A stretch of DNA of 64,000 bases, taken from HKCCE3408 sp039191215. GTDB taxonomy: Bacteria; Pseudomonadota; Alphaproteobacteria; Rhodobacterales; Rhodobacteraceae. Shown here in pieces: positions 27,172 through 35,349 of the stretch. The DNA lies in NCBI GenBank assembly GCA_039191215.1, contig JBCCXT010000001.1, positions 62,001 to 126,000 on the forward strand, read 5' to 3'. The notes under the pieces were generated by a model. The model worked only from the letters and a program-made list of their open reading frames with translations, was not told the origin of the DNA and made no database searches. The translations under genes and the position numbers were made by a program. Each line of letters opens with the position of its first letter. Position 1 is the first letter of the stretch.

Positions 27172-28148
27172 AGGCGCTGGTCTATACCGCGCCCGAAGCG
27201 CTGGAATACCGCGATGCGGCCGATCCTGAGCCCAGGCCAGACGAGCATCTGATCAAGATCGACAGCGTGGGGATTTGCGGCTCTGACATGCATGCCTATC
27301 TGGGCCATGACGACCGGCGCCCGGCGCCGCTGATCCTGGGCCATGAAGCGGCCGGGACCATCGTTGCCGGGCCGAAAAAGGGCATGCGGGTGACAATTAA
27401 TCCATTGGTGACAGACCCCAATAGCGCGGCCAGTCGCGCAGGCCGTGAGAACCTCTGCCCAAGCCGCCAGATTATCTCCATGCCGCCGCGCGAAGGGGCA
27501 TTTGCCCAGTTCATCTCTATGCCGGAACGCAACTTGGTCGAGGTGCCCGACGCCATCTCGTTTGAAAAGGCAGCGCTTGCCGAGCCTATCGCTGTGTCAT
27601 GGCACGCCGTGCGTCTGGGATTTGAGGCGCTTGGCGGTGAGGTCAGCCGCGCGCTGGTCATCGGCGGCGGGCCCATTGGCGTGGCCGCTGCGTTATGTCT
27701 GGTGGCACGCGGCGTGACCGATGTGGTCTTGAGCGAGCCCAATGACATCCGCCGCACCTATCTGGCACTGGACGGCGTCTCGACCTGCGCGCCCGGCGAT
27801 GTCGGCGAAGAGCCGTTTGACCTAGTTGTTGATGCCGTTGGCATTGATGCCACGCGCGCCGCAGCCTCGGCCATAACTCGCCCGGGGGGCGTGATTTTGC
27901 ATGTCGGTCTGGGCGGCGGTAGCGCGGGTCTTGATCTTCGCCGCCTTACCTTGCAAGAGGTGACATTCATCGGGACCTACACCTACACAATGCAAGACTT
28001 TCGCGACACCTGTGCAGCCATGTTCGAGGGCCAGCTTGGCCCACTCGACTGGTCGGAAACACGCGCGTTGGAAGTTGGCGCACAAGCCTTTGCGGATCTG
28101 CGCGCAGCCCGTGTCGCGGCCCCCAAGATTATTCTCAAACCCGCCTAG
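27168..28148 (+). CDS. Zinc-type medium-chain dehydrogenase of the DHPS pathway
   Basis: 326-residue MDR-family dehydrogenase with catalytic-zinc residues Cys37 (GICGSD) and His59-Glu60 (LGHEAAG), and a Rossmann motif GGGPIG. The structural-zinc lobe is unusual: of the four cysteines normally found near residues 83-97 only Cys97 remains, the others being replaced in TDPNSAASRAGRENLC. The family otherwise keeps this lobe, so this member may lack structural zinc. It probably works with the preceding SDR to interconvert DHPS stereoisomers through sulfohydroxyacetone; this is inference from context. Confidence 0.82.
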   Translation: MKALVYTAPEALEYRDAADPEPRPDEHLIKIDSVGICGSDMHAYLGHDDRRPAPLILGHEAAGTIVAGPKKGMRVTINPLVTDPNSAASRAGRENLCPSRQIISMPPREGAFAQFISMPERNLVEVPDAISFEKAALAEPIAVSWHAVRLGFEALGGEVSRALVIGGGPIGVAAALCLVARGVTDVVLSEPNDIRRTYLALDGVSTCAPGDVGEEPFDLVVDAVGIDATRAAASAITRPGGVILHVGLGGGSAGLDLRRLTLQEVTFIGTYTYTMQDFRDTCAAMFEGQLGPLDWSETRALEVGAQAFADLRAARVAAPKIILKPA

Positions 28149-28162
28149 TACCGGAGACGCCG

Positions 28163-28468
28163 ATGTCTAATCCCATCCCAAACGAAGTGCCGCATCTATT
28201 GGTCCATGAAGAGGCCGACAATGTCGGTGTTGTCGTGGTCGAGGGGCTGACAGCCGGCACGGACATGCTGTGCTGCATCACCCATGACAATTCCACCTTC
28301 CGCCTGACCGCGGGCGCCGACGTTCCCATCGGCCACAAGATTGCGCTGAAAGACCTCCGTGATGGCGACACTGCGATCAAGTACGGCGAGGATATTGGAA
28401 AAATCATCGCCGACATCCCTAAAGGCGGCCATGTCCACACGCAAAACTGCAAAACCAAGCGCTGGTAA
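28163..28468 (+). CDS. suyA: 3-Sulfolactate sulfo-lyase subunit alpha
   Basis: 101-residue protein of the SAF/UxaA N-terminal type. SuyA and SuyB together split (R)-3-sulfolactate into pyruvate and sulfite. Features include VHEEADNVGV near the start, a well-conserved IGHKIALKDL segment and AIKYGEDIGKI. GGAGA lies before the ATG. It is followed 12 nt later by suyB, as in known sulfolactate clusters. Alpha subunits of hydro- and sulfo-lyases in this family can be separate or fused; here separate. Confidence 0.9.
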   Translation: MSNPIPNEVPHLLVHEEADNVGVVVVEGLTAGTDMLCCITHDNSTFRLTAGADVPIGHKIALKDLRDGDTAIKYGEDIGKIIADIPKGGHVHTQNCKTKRW

Positions 28469-28480
28469 GGAGAAGACGAG

Positions 28481-29659
28481 ATGTCGAAGTATTCCAACGT
28501 CACCTTCAAAGGGTTCCGGCGCGAAAATGGCCGGGTGGGCGTGCGCAACCATGTTCTGATCTTGCCAGTCGATGATATCTCCAACGCCGCCTGTGAGGCT
28601 GTCGCCAATAACGTGAAAGGTACGCTGGCCATCCCGCATGCCTATGGGCGGCTGCAATTTGGCGAAGACCTAGAGCTTCATTTCCGCACGATGATCGGCA
28701 CCGGCGCCAACCCGAATGTGGCCGCGGTTGTGGTGATCGGGATCGAGCCCGGCTGGACCAAGAAGATCGCCGATGGTATCCGCGAGACCGGCAAGCCCGT
28801 TGCGGAATTCTCCATCGAGCAGAACGGTGATTTCGAAACGATCCGTGCGGCCAGTTGTGCCGCGAAGGAATTTGTCGATCTGACATCTGAATATCAGCGC
28901 GAGGAATGCTAGATCAAAGACATTTGGGTGTCGACGAAATGCGGCGAAAGCGACACCACAACCGGCCTGGGCTCCTGCCCCACGGTTGGCAACATGTACG
29001 ACAAACTGCTGCCCGAAGGGATCACCGGCTTTTTTGGCGAGACCTCTGAGATCACCGGCGCGGAGCATATCTGCCAGAAGCGCGCGATCAACGAAGAGGT
29101 CGGCGCGCGCTGGTACAAGATGTGGAAGGCCTACCAGGACGACGTTATCTTCGCCCATCAGACGGATGATTTGTCCGACAGCCAGCCAACCAAAGGCAAT
29201 ATTGAAGGCGGCCTGACCACAATCGAGGAAAAGGCACTCGGCAATCTCGAAAAGATCGGACGCACCTCGCACTATATCGACATTTTGGAACCGGCAGAGA
29301 TGCCATCGTCGGGCGACGGGCTTTACTTCATGGACAGCTCCTCGGCCGCAGCCGAATGCGTGACGCTGATGGCCGCAGGCGGTGCGGTGATCCACACCTT
29401 CCCTACCGGCCAGGGCAATGTTGTCGGCAACCCGATTGTGCCGGTCATCAAAATCACCGCGAACCCGCGTACCGTGCGCACCATGAGCGAGCATGTCGAT
29501 GTTGATGTGTCCGGCATCTTGCGGCGCGAGCAGACCATCGATGAGGCCGGAGATGCGCTCATTGATATGATCCGGCGCACGGCCAATGGCCGCAATACCG
29601 CGGCTGAGGCTCTTGGCCACAGAGAGTTTTCGATGACAAAGCTCTATCGCAGCGCCTAA
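28481..29659 (+). pseudogene. suyB: 3-Sulfolactate sulfo-lyase subunit beta, interrupted by in-frame TAG
   Basis: The frame starts at an ATG with a strong AAGGAG site and reads 143 residues of an SuyB/UxaA-type protein (RRENGRVGVRNHVLIL). It then meets TAG at 28910-28912. The same frame resumes at once with IKDIWVSTKCGESDTTTGLG, a core family motif, and runs 248 residues to TAA at 29659. Counting the stop as one residue gives 392, a normal family length. There is no frameshift and no decay on either side. A GTG at 28928 could restart, but lacks a ribosome site and would yield a partial enzyme. The options are a recent nonsense mutation, a sequencing error, or suppression of the amber codon. 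Confidence 0.85.
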
Positions 29660-29718
29660 AGGGTGTGGGGGTGCGGGCTGCAATGCGGGCCGCATCTTGG
29701 GTGCAACGAGGGGACTAG

Positions 29719-30726
29719 ATGTCCGACAAAACGCGGATATCGCTCAAAGAGGCGGGCGATCTGATCCATGCGGCGGTGGCGGCAACCGGTTTGCCGGACG
29801 CCATCGCAGGCTCGGTCGCGCGCGCCCTAGTCGCGGCCGAGGCCGAAGGTCAGGTCGGCCACGGCTTTTCGCGCTTGGGCGATTACGTGGCGCAAGTGCG
29901 CTCGGGCAAGATCAAGGCCAGCGCCCAGATCACCATCAGCGAGCGCGGACCGGCCTCGATCCTGGTCGATGCCGATTGCGGCTTTGCCTTTCCCGCCCTT
30001 GATGCGGCCATTGACGCCTTGGTGCCCCGCGCCCAAGCTTCGGGCATTGCGGTCGCTGCCATCGCCAATTCGCATCATTGTGGTGCCCTTTCGGTCCAGG
30101 TGGAGCGTCTGGCCAATGCCGGGCTGATCGGGATCATGGTCGCCAACACGCCCAAAGCCATGGCACCCTGGGGGGCGAGTGCCGCGCTTTTTGGCACCAA
30201 CCCAATCGCCTTTGCCGCGCCACAAGCCGATGGCCCGCCTTTGGTCATTGACCTGTCGCTTAGCCGCGTGGCACGCGGCAAGGTCATGGCGGCCAGCAAG
30301 GCAGGCATATCCATCCCGGAAGGTTGGGCACTAGATGAAGACGGTCAGCCGACAACCGACCCCAAAGCCGCTTTGGCCGGAACAATGGTGCCTATTGGCG
30401 GGGCCAAGGGCACAGCGCTGGCGCTGATGGTCGAAGTGCTGGCGGCAAGCTTCACAGGCAGCGCGTTCAGCCACCAAGCCGCCTCTTTTCTGGCGCCCGA
30501 AGGCCTGCCACCCCAGACCGGGCAGACGCTGATTGCCATCAAGCCAGACCCAGAGGGCGATTTTCTGGCCCGCATGTCGGAGCTTTTGGAAACAATTGTC
30601 GCGCAGCCCGGTGCGCGTCTGCCCGGTACGCGGCGCCGCGCGGCATTGGCCCAGTCAGTGGCAGAAGGCATGGACGTGCCGAACCATCTGGTCGATCTGG
30701 CACGCAGGCTTGCGGATGGAGCGTAA
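29719..30726 (+). CDS. comC: (R)-3-sulfolactate dehydrogenase (Ldh2/malate-lactate family)
   Basis: 335-residue NAD(P)-dependent 2-hydroxyacid dehydrogenase of the malate/L-lactate dehydrogenase type 2 family. Family marks are GHGFSRLGDY, the catalytic-histidine region NSHHCGALS, and FGTNPIAFAAP with the VIDLSLS segment. In sulfolactate clusters such an enzyme (ComC) interconverts (R)-sulfolactate and sulfopyruvate. Its site directly after suyB supports that role, although malate or ureidoglycolate activity cannot be excluded from sequence. GAGGGG lies before the ATG. The exporter-like gene begins 3 nt after its stop. Confidence 0.82.
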   Translation: MSDKTRISLKEAGDLIHAAVAATGLPDAIAGSVARALVAAEAEGQVGHGFSRLGDYVAQVRSGKIKASAQITISERGPASILVDADCGFAFPALDAAIDALVPRAQASGIAVAAIANSHHCGALSVQVERLANAGLIGIMVANTPKAMAPWGASAALFGTNPIAFAAPQADGPPLVIDLSLSRVARGKVMAASKAGISIPEGWALDEDGQPTTDPKAALAGTMVPIGGAKGTALALMVEVLAASFTGSAFSHQAASFLAPEGLPPQTGQTLIAIKPDPEGDFLARMSELLETIVAQPGARLPGTRRRAALAQSVAEGMDVPNHLVDLARRLADGA

Positions 30727-30729
30727 CGC

Positions 30730-31740
30730 GTGGTGAACGCAACAAACCCCTTGGCACGGCTGCAACCGATCTTTCCGGGCCTACTATTGGCTGTGGTCAT
30801 CGCGCTGGCCAGCCGCTTTGTGTCCGAGCATTACGGCGCGCCCGCCATGCTGCTGGCGCTGCTATTTGGGATCAGCCTGAATTTCTTGGCCGACGCACCG
30901 GCCAGCGGCCCGGGCCTGTCGGTCGGTGCGCGCACCGTTCTGCGCGCGGGTGTGGCGCTCTTGGGTCTGCGCATCAGCTATGAAATGGTTGCCGCTTTGG
31001 GTTGGCAGGTCATGTCGCTTGTGGTGCTGATGGTGCCGGCCACGATTGCCTTTGGCCTGCTGGTCGCGCGGTATTTCGGCTTTCGCCACCGCTTTGCGAT
31101 CTTGTCTTCTGGCGCCGTGGCGATCTGCGGCGCCTCGGCTGCGATTGCCATCGCGGCGGTTCTGCCCCAGGACGAACGCTCCGAGGATCGGTTGGTTTTC
31201 ACCGTGGTCGGTGTGACGATCCTATCGACGGTTGCCATGGTCCTTTACCCCGCGATCAGCGCGCTGATGGATTTCGAGGACGTGACGGCCGGTATCTATA
31301 TCGGCGCCACGATCCACGATGTGGCCCAAGTGGTGGGCGCGGGCTTTTCGATCTCAGATGCGGCGGGCGAGACGGCAACCTTGGTCAAACTCCTGCGCGT
31401 GGGCATGTTGGCCCCGGTTGTCGTGTTGGTTGCGCTGGCCTTTCGCCGAATAGCTACAGCTGAAGGCGACACAACACGCCCGCCGCTTATCCCCGGTTTT
31501 GTGGTTGCCTTTGTTGCGCTTGCAACCCTTAACTCTTTGCTACCAATCCCAGAGCCGGTTCTGAACTTGGCTGCCGAAGCCTCTGGCTGGCTGTTGCTGA
31601 TCGCCATCGCCGCAGTGGGCGTGAAAACAAAGCCTGCCGACGTGCTGAAGGTCGGCAAATCGGCCGCGGCTTTGTTGCTGGCCGAGACGGCCTTTTTGGC
31701 GCTGGTCGTGCTTGTGGTGCTGACGATGCTGCCGCTTTGA
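30730..31740 (+). CDS. UPF0324/YeiH-family membrane protein, putative sulfur-anion exporter
   Basis: 336-residue integral membrane protein with about ten helices. It has the family pattern of COG2855 (YeiH), including YGAPAMLLALLFGISLNF and ATIHDVAQVVGAG. Members in sulfonate-degrading gene clusters have been proposed to export sulfate or sulfite released by desulfonation. Its place right after suyAB-comC fits release of sulfite. Transport has not been shown from sequence. Two adjacent GTG codons (30730 and 30733) can start it. Confidence 0.8.
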   Translation: MVNATNPLARLQPIFPGLLLAVVIALASRFVSEHYGAPAMLLALLFGISLNFLADAPASGPGLSVGARTVLRAGVALLGLRISYEMVAALGWQVMSLVVLMVPATIAFGLLVARYFGFRHRFAILSSGAVAICGASAAIAIAAVLPQDERSEDRLVFTVVGVTILSTVAMVLYPAISALMDFEDVTAGIYIGATIHDVAQVVGAGFSISDAAGETATLVKLLRVGMLAPVVVLVALAFRRIATAEGDTTRPPLIPGFVVAFVALATLNSLLPIPEPVLNLAAEASGWLLLIAIAAVGVKTKPADVLKVGKSAAALLLAETAFLALVVLVVLTMLPL

Positions 31741-31760
31741 TGAGAAGGAGATAGAAATAG

Positions 31761-32168
31761 ATGCCATCCTCCATCCTTATACCCGTAGCGCTCGACCATG
31801 AGGGCCACACCAAACGCAAGCTAGAAGTGGCCCGCGCGCTGCTTGATCCCGGCGGCCGCATCACCTTGCTGACCGTGCTGGAGAGCATCCCGCCTTTTGT
31901 GGCTGAATTTGTCACTGTGAAAGAGGAAAATCGTCTGACCGACCGCATCATGGAGATTTTGAGATCCGCGGCCGGCGGGGCGCCGGATATCGATTGCCGC
32001 ACGACCACCGGCAAGCCCGGCATCAAGATTGTCGAGGTCGCCAAAGAGATCGGCTGTGATTTGATTGTGGTCGGCGCCCATCACCCCAACGCGGCGGAAT
32101 ACTTCTTGGGCTCAACGGCTGCGCGGGTGACGCGTCGCGCCAATTGTGACGTCTACGTGCTGCGATGA
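31761..32168 (+). CDS. Universal stress protein, UspA family
   Basis: 135-residue single UspA domain. The ATP-binding signature is near-complete in IVVGAHHPNAAEYFLGSTAARVTRRANCDVYVL (note G-x2-... -GS-x-A pattern). UspA proteins accompany several TRAP transporters and may gauge their activity with ATP, which would explain its place in this operon. AAGGAG lies at good spacing before the ATG. Confidence 0.85.
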   Translation: MPSSILIPVALDHEGHTKRKLEVARALLDPGGRITLLTVLESIPPFVAEFVTVKEENRLTDRIMEILRSAAGGAPDIDCRTTTGKPGIKIVEVAKEIGCDLIVVGAHHPNAAEYFLGSTAARVTRRANCDVYVLR

Positions 32169-32217
32169 AGTCACGCGCGGCGCGTAACAGGGATAGGGAC
32201 AGGGACAGACAAAGACG

Positions 32218-33105
32218 ATGACAGCCGCGCCGCCAAAGGGACAGCCGGATCTGGCACGCGACACAGAAGCGCCGCCGCTCCCGCTTGACCAAGCGCCCTA
32301 TGACGGGCGGCGCTTGTCTTATGCCAATACATTTCCGAACCCCGTCCAGCGCACGGCCATCCAAGCGATCGAACTGCTGACCGCCAAGCCCTACCTGCTG
32401 CGCCGCGTGCGCGCGTTTGAGGCCCTCGGCGTGCCTTTCGGTCAGCCATTCTTCGGCCAGGCGCTGAAGGTGATGGAGGTTGATGTCGAAACACCTCAGG
32501 CCGAGATCGACCGGATACCAAAAACCGGCCCGCTTGTTGTCACCGCCAACCACCCACATGGTCTCGTTGATGGCATGGTCATGGCCGAAGTGATTGGCCG
32601 GGTGCGCCAGGATTACAAAATCCTGACCCGGTCGTTGTTGACGGGCGTAGCAGAGGTCGACCATTTCATGCTGCCGGTGCCGTTCGACCATGAACCCGAT
32701 GCGCTGGAGAAAAACCTCGCCATGCGCCGCAACGCCATGGCCCATTTGGCCCAAGGCGGTGTGATCGCAGTGTTTCCGGCCGGTGTCGTGGCATCGGCCG
32801 ACACGATGTTCGGAACGCCTGTCGAACGCGACTGGCACGCCTTCACTGCAAAAATGATCTTGCGCTCTGGCGCCACCGTTCTGCCGATGCGGTTTCCGGG
32901 TCAGAACAGCCGCGGCTACCAAATCGCCAGCCGTCTTTCGGCGACACTGCGCCAGGGGCTTTTGCTTTACGAAGTGCGGCGTGCCTTTAACCGGCCGCAA
33001 CGCCCCCATATCGGCGCGCCGATCCCGCCCGAAGACATTGACCATTGGCGCGGCGACCAGCGCGGATTCATGGCTTGGCTGAGAGAACACACATTGGCGC
33101 TTTAG
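32218..33105 (+). CDS. PlsC-like lysophospholipid acyltransferase family protein
   Basis: 295-residue acyltransferase of the glycerolphosphate acyltransferase superfamily. The catalytic-type motif is ANHPHGLVDG, with a later FPAGVVAS region matching the FPEG block. The N-terminal 50 residues are proline-rich and probably unstructured. Acceptor and acyl donor are unknown; related proteins make phospholipids or ornithine lipids. It is on the same strand 49 nt after the Usp gene, so it may be a passenger in the sulfonate operon or have its own promoter. It is convergent with the next SDR gene, 3 bp away. Confidence 0.75.
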   Translation: MTAAPPKGQPDLARDTEAPPLPLDQAPYDGRRLSYANTFPNPVQRTAIQAIELLTAKPYLLRRVRAFEALGVPFGQPFFGQALKVMEVDVETPQAEIDRIPKTGPLVVTANHPHGLVDGMVMAEVIGRVRQDYKILTRSLLTGVAEVDHFMLPVPFDHEPDALEKNLAMRRNAMAHLAQGGVIAVFPAGVVASADTMFGTPVERDWHAFTAKMILRSGATVLPMRFPGQNSRGYQIASRLSATLRQGLLLYEVRRAFNRPQRPHIGAPIPPEDIDHWRGDQRGFMAWLREHTLAL

Positions 33106-33108
33106 CGA

Positions 33109-33858
33109 TCACATCGTGTAATTCAGCCCCATCCGGCCGCCATCCACATAAATTGTCTCGCCGGTCACATAGCTTGCCCGATCCGATGCCAGATAGGCCA
33201 CCGTATCGGCAACCTCTGCGGGTGTGCCGGGCCGGCCCAAAGGGGTGCGCGACATGGCCCGCTCGTAAGCTGCCGGGTCGGCATTCACCCCCGCCATCAT
33301 CGCAGTGTCGATCGAGCCCGGCCCCACCGCATTGACACGGATGCCGTGCGGGGCAAGGGCCAGGGCCGCGGCCTTCGTGACCTGCATCAGCCCGCCTTTG
33401 GAGGCGCAATAGGCCGGGATGGCCGGGATCGCCAATTGGGCATTGATCGACGACATATTGACGATGGCGCCTTTTATCCGGGCCGCGATCATCGACTTTG
33501 CTGCCAGTTGGGTTGCCTGAAAAGCGCCGATCAGGTTGATGTTGAGCACCTTGGTGAAGGTCTCGATATCGTAATCCAGAAAATCACCCGGCGCGGCGAT
33601 CCCGGCATTGTTGACCAGGACCGAGACCGGCCCAAGCTCGGCTGCGACCGTGTCAAATAATGCGGCCACTTGTGCCTGCCCGGCCATGTCGCAGGGCAGG
33701 CCCACAGCACCTCTGCCGATCTTTGCCGCCGCCGCGCGCACCTCATCGGCTTTGATATCGGCCAGAACAACCTTGAACCCGTCCGCCGCCAAGGCCGCAC
33801 CGCAGGCAAATCCGATGCCTTGCGCCCCGCCCGTCACCACTGCAATTTTTGCCGCCAT
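33109..33858 (-). CDS. SDR-family oxidoreductase
   Basis: 249-residue classical short-chain dehydrogenase. It has TGGAQGIG for cofactor binding, NNAG, the catalytic Ser in NMSSINA and Tyr-Lys in AYCASKGG, and the C-terminal YVTGETIYVDGG. Substrate unknown; resembles sugar or 3-oxoacyl reductases. GGGAGAG lies before the ATG. It diverges from the rhodanese gene and is convergent with the acyltransferase, so it is not part of the sulfonate transcript. Confidence 0.82.
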   Translation of the reverse strand: MAAKIAVVTGGAQGIGFACGAALAADGFKVVLADIKADEVRAAAAKIGRGAVGLPCDMAGQAQVAALFDTVAAELGPVSVLVNNAGIAAPGDFLDYDIETFTKVLNINLIGAFQATQLAAKSMIAARIKGAIVNMSSINAQLAIPAIPAYCASKGGLMQVTKAAALALAPHGIRVNAVGPGSIDTAMMAGVNADPAAYERAMSRTPLGRPGTPAEVADTVAYLASDRASYVTGETIYVDGGRMGLNYTM

Positions 33859-33932
33859 GTCACTCTCCCTTGCGCGGAACCGTCAGTCAGACAATCCTCA
33901 GCTTAGCAGCCCAAGAGCAAGGGGAAACGGCG

Positions 33933-34325
33933 ATGCGCAAACTCATTAAATCATCTGCCATGTTGGTTGCAGAGGCACGGGCCAAGATCGAGGAGGTCGA
34001 AACCGCCGATCTGATCGCCGCCCTTGATGACGCGAACCTTGTCATCGTCGATATCCGGGATATCCGCGAACGCCAAAGATCGGGCCATATACCCGGCGCG
34101 TTTCATGCTCCACGCGGCATGGTGGAGTTTTGGGTTGATCCAGAAAGCCCGTATTTCAAACCGATTTTCGGCGCCGATAAACGCTTCGTCTTTCATTGTG
34201 CCAGCGGTTGGCGGTCGGCCTTGACCGTGGCGAGCCTGGCTGAGATGGGCTTTCCCGCCGCGCATCTGCGCGAAGGCTTCGCCGGTTGGCAAAAAGCCGG
34301 CGGCCCGGTCGAGCGTGAGGCCTGA
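33933..34325 (+). CDS. Single-domain rhodanese-like protein
   Basis: 130-residue rhodanese domain with the active-site Cys89 in FHCASGWRSA, which would take and pass on sulfane sulfur. DIRDIRERQRSGHIPGAFHAPRG is the usual first half of the fold. No signal peptide is clear. The ATG at 33933 has GGGGAAA upstream. Its end overlaps the following glycosyltransferase start (GTG) by 11 nt, so the two are co-translated; I see no functional reason for that pairing. Confidence 0.85.
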   Translation: MRKLIKSSAMLVAEARAKIEEVETADLIAALDDANLVIVDIRDIRERQRSGHIPGAFHAPRGMVEFWVDPESPYFKPIFGADKRFVFHCASGWRSALTVASLAEMGFPAAHLREGFAGWQKAGGPVEREA

Positions 34326-35349
34326 TTTGCGCGTCCTCTGCATCTCTTGTCTGCGCAATGAAGGGCCGTTTGTGCTGGAATGGATCGCCCATCTGCGCCA
34401 AATCGGCGTGACTGATTTTCTACTGTATTCAAACGATTGCGACGATGGCACGGATGCCATGCTCGATCTTCTCGGCGATGCGGGCGTCCGCCATCAGCCT
34501 CTGATGCCAAAGCCCGGCGAAAGCGCGCAATGGCTGGCGCTCAAAGCGGCCTGGGCACATCCGTTGCGCAACTCCTGTGACTGGGCGCTTGTCATTGATG
34601 TCGATGAGTTCCCGAACCTCCACGTCCATGATCGTTTGTCCGATCTGATCGCCACCTTGCCGGGTGCCGATGCCATCACCCTGCCCTGGCGGCTTTTTGG
34701 CAATGCCGGACAGGTCCGCGCAAGTGAGGCGCGCGTGACAGAGACATTCACACGGGCCATGGAGCCCGACGCTGTCTTTCCCATTGCCACCACCTTCTTC
34801 AAATCCTTGTTCAGGCCAGCGGCTTTTCGAAAGTTTGGCGTGCATCGGCCAAAGCATGGACCCGGCATCGTGCCGGATTGGTGCGACGGATCTGGCGAGA
34901 CGCTGCCCGCGGCTTATGCCGAAAATGACGGTCGGCTGTCGCTTTATGATCTGCCCGCGGCGCGAAATTTGGTAGAGCTCAACCACTATTCCGTCAAATC
35001 AGCCGAGAGCTTTTTGGTCAAACGGTCTCGCGGGCTGCCCAACCGGTCCGACAAATCCATCGATCTGGGCTACTGGGTGGAGAGAAACTTCAACACCGTC
35101 GAAGACCGCACGATCCTGGCTGTGCCAAGCGAGGCTGAACTTGCCCGGCTTCGCGCATTGCCAGGCATGGCCGATCTTGAAGCGCAGGCGCGCCGCTGGC
35201 ATCGCGAGAAATTTGCAGCTCTCTTGAAGGACCCGATTGAGTACAACCTGTTCGGACAATTGCTGATGGTGGCCAATTCAACACCGGTTTCAGCCAAGAT
35301 GGCTGCGAAGATATATAATTTATATCATGATGTTAAGCCGCGTACTTAA
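34315..35349 (+). CDS. Glycosyltransferase family 2-like protein
   Basis: 344-residue protein of the GT2-like type (Glyco_tranf_2_4). N-terminal CISCLRNEGPFVLEWIAHLR is the nucleotide-binding opening; the metal-binding DVDEF lies at residues 95-99; later blocks FGVHRPKHG and LNHYSVKSAESFLVKR are shared with the next two minus-strand genes. The start is a GTG inside the rhodanese gene; a TTG at 34326 is possible. Acceptor is unknown; surface polysaccharide is likely. Convergent with the two-domain glycosyltransferase, whose stop overlaps its own by 4 nt. Confidence 0.82.
   Translation: MRPDLRVLCISCLRNEGPFVLEWIAHLRQIGVTDFLLYSNDCDDGTDAMLDLLGDAGVRHQPLMPKPGESAQWLALKAAWAHPLRNSCDWALVIDVDEFPNLHVHDRLSDLIATLPGADAITLPWRLFGNAGQVRASEARVTETFTRAMEPDAVFPIATTFFKSLFRPAAFRKFGVHRPKHGPGIVPDWCDGSGETLPAAYAENDGRLSLYDLPAARNLVELNHYSVKSAESFLVKRSRGLPNRSDKSIDLGYWVERNFNTVEDRTILAVPSEAELARLRALPGMADLEAQARRWHREKFAALLKDPIEYNLFGQLLMVANSTPVSAKMAAKIYNLYHDVKPRT

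Noticed and set aside
28910..28912. TAG in suyB read as a pyrrolysine codon
   Set aside because: No pyl genes in the window, UxaA-type enzymes are not known to use pyrrolysine, and a normal RF1 is present. Kept only as a remote option.
28928..29659. Independent gene starting at GTG 28928
   Set aside because: No ribosome site, it starts in the middle of a conserved motif region, and it continues the suyB frame exactly.
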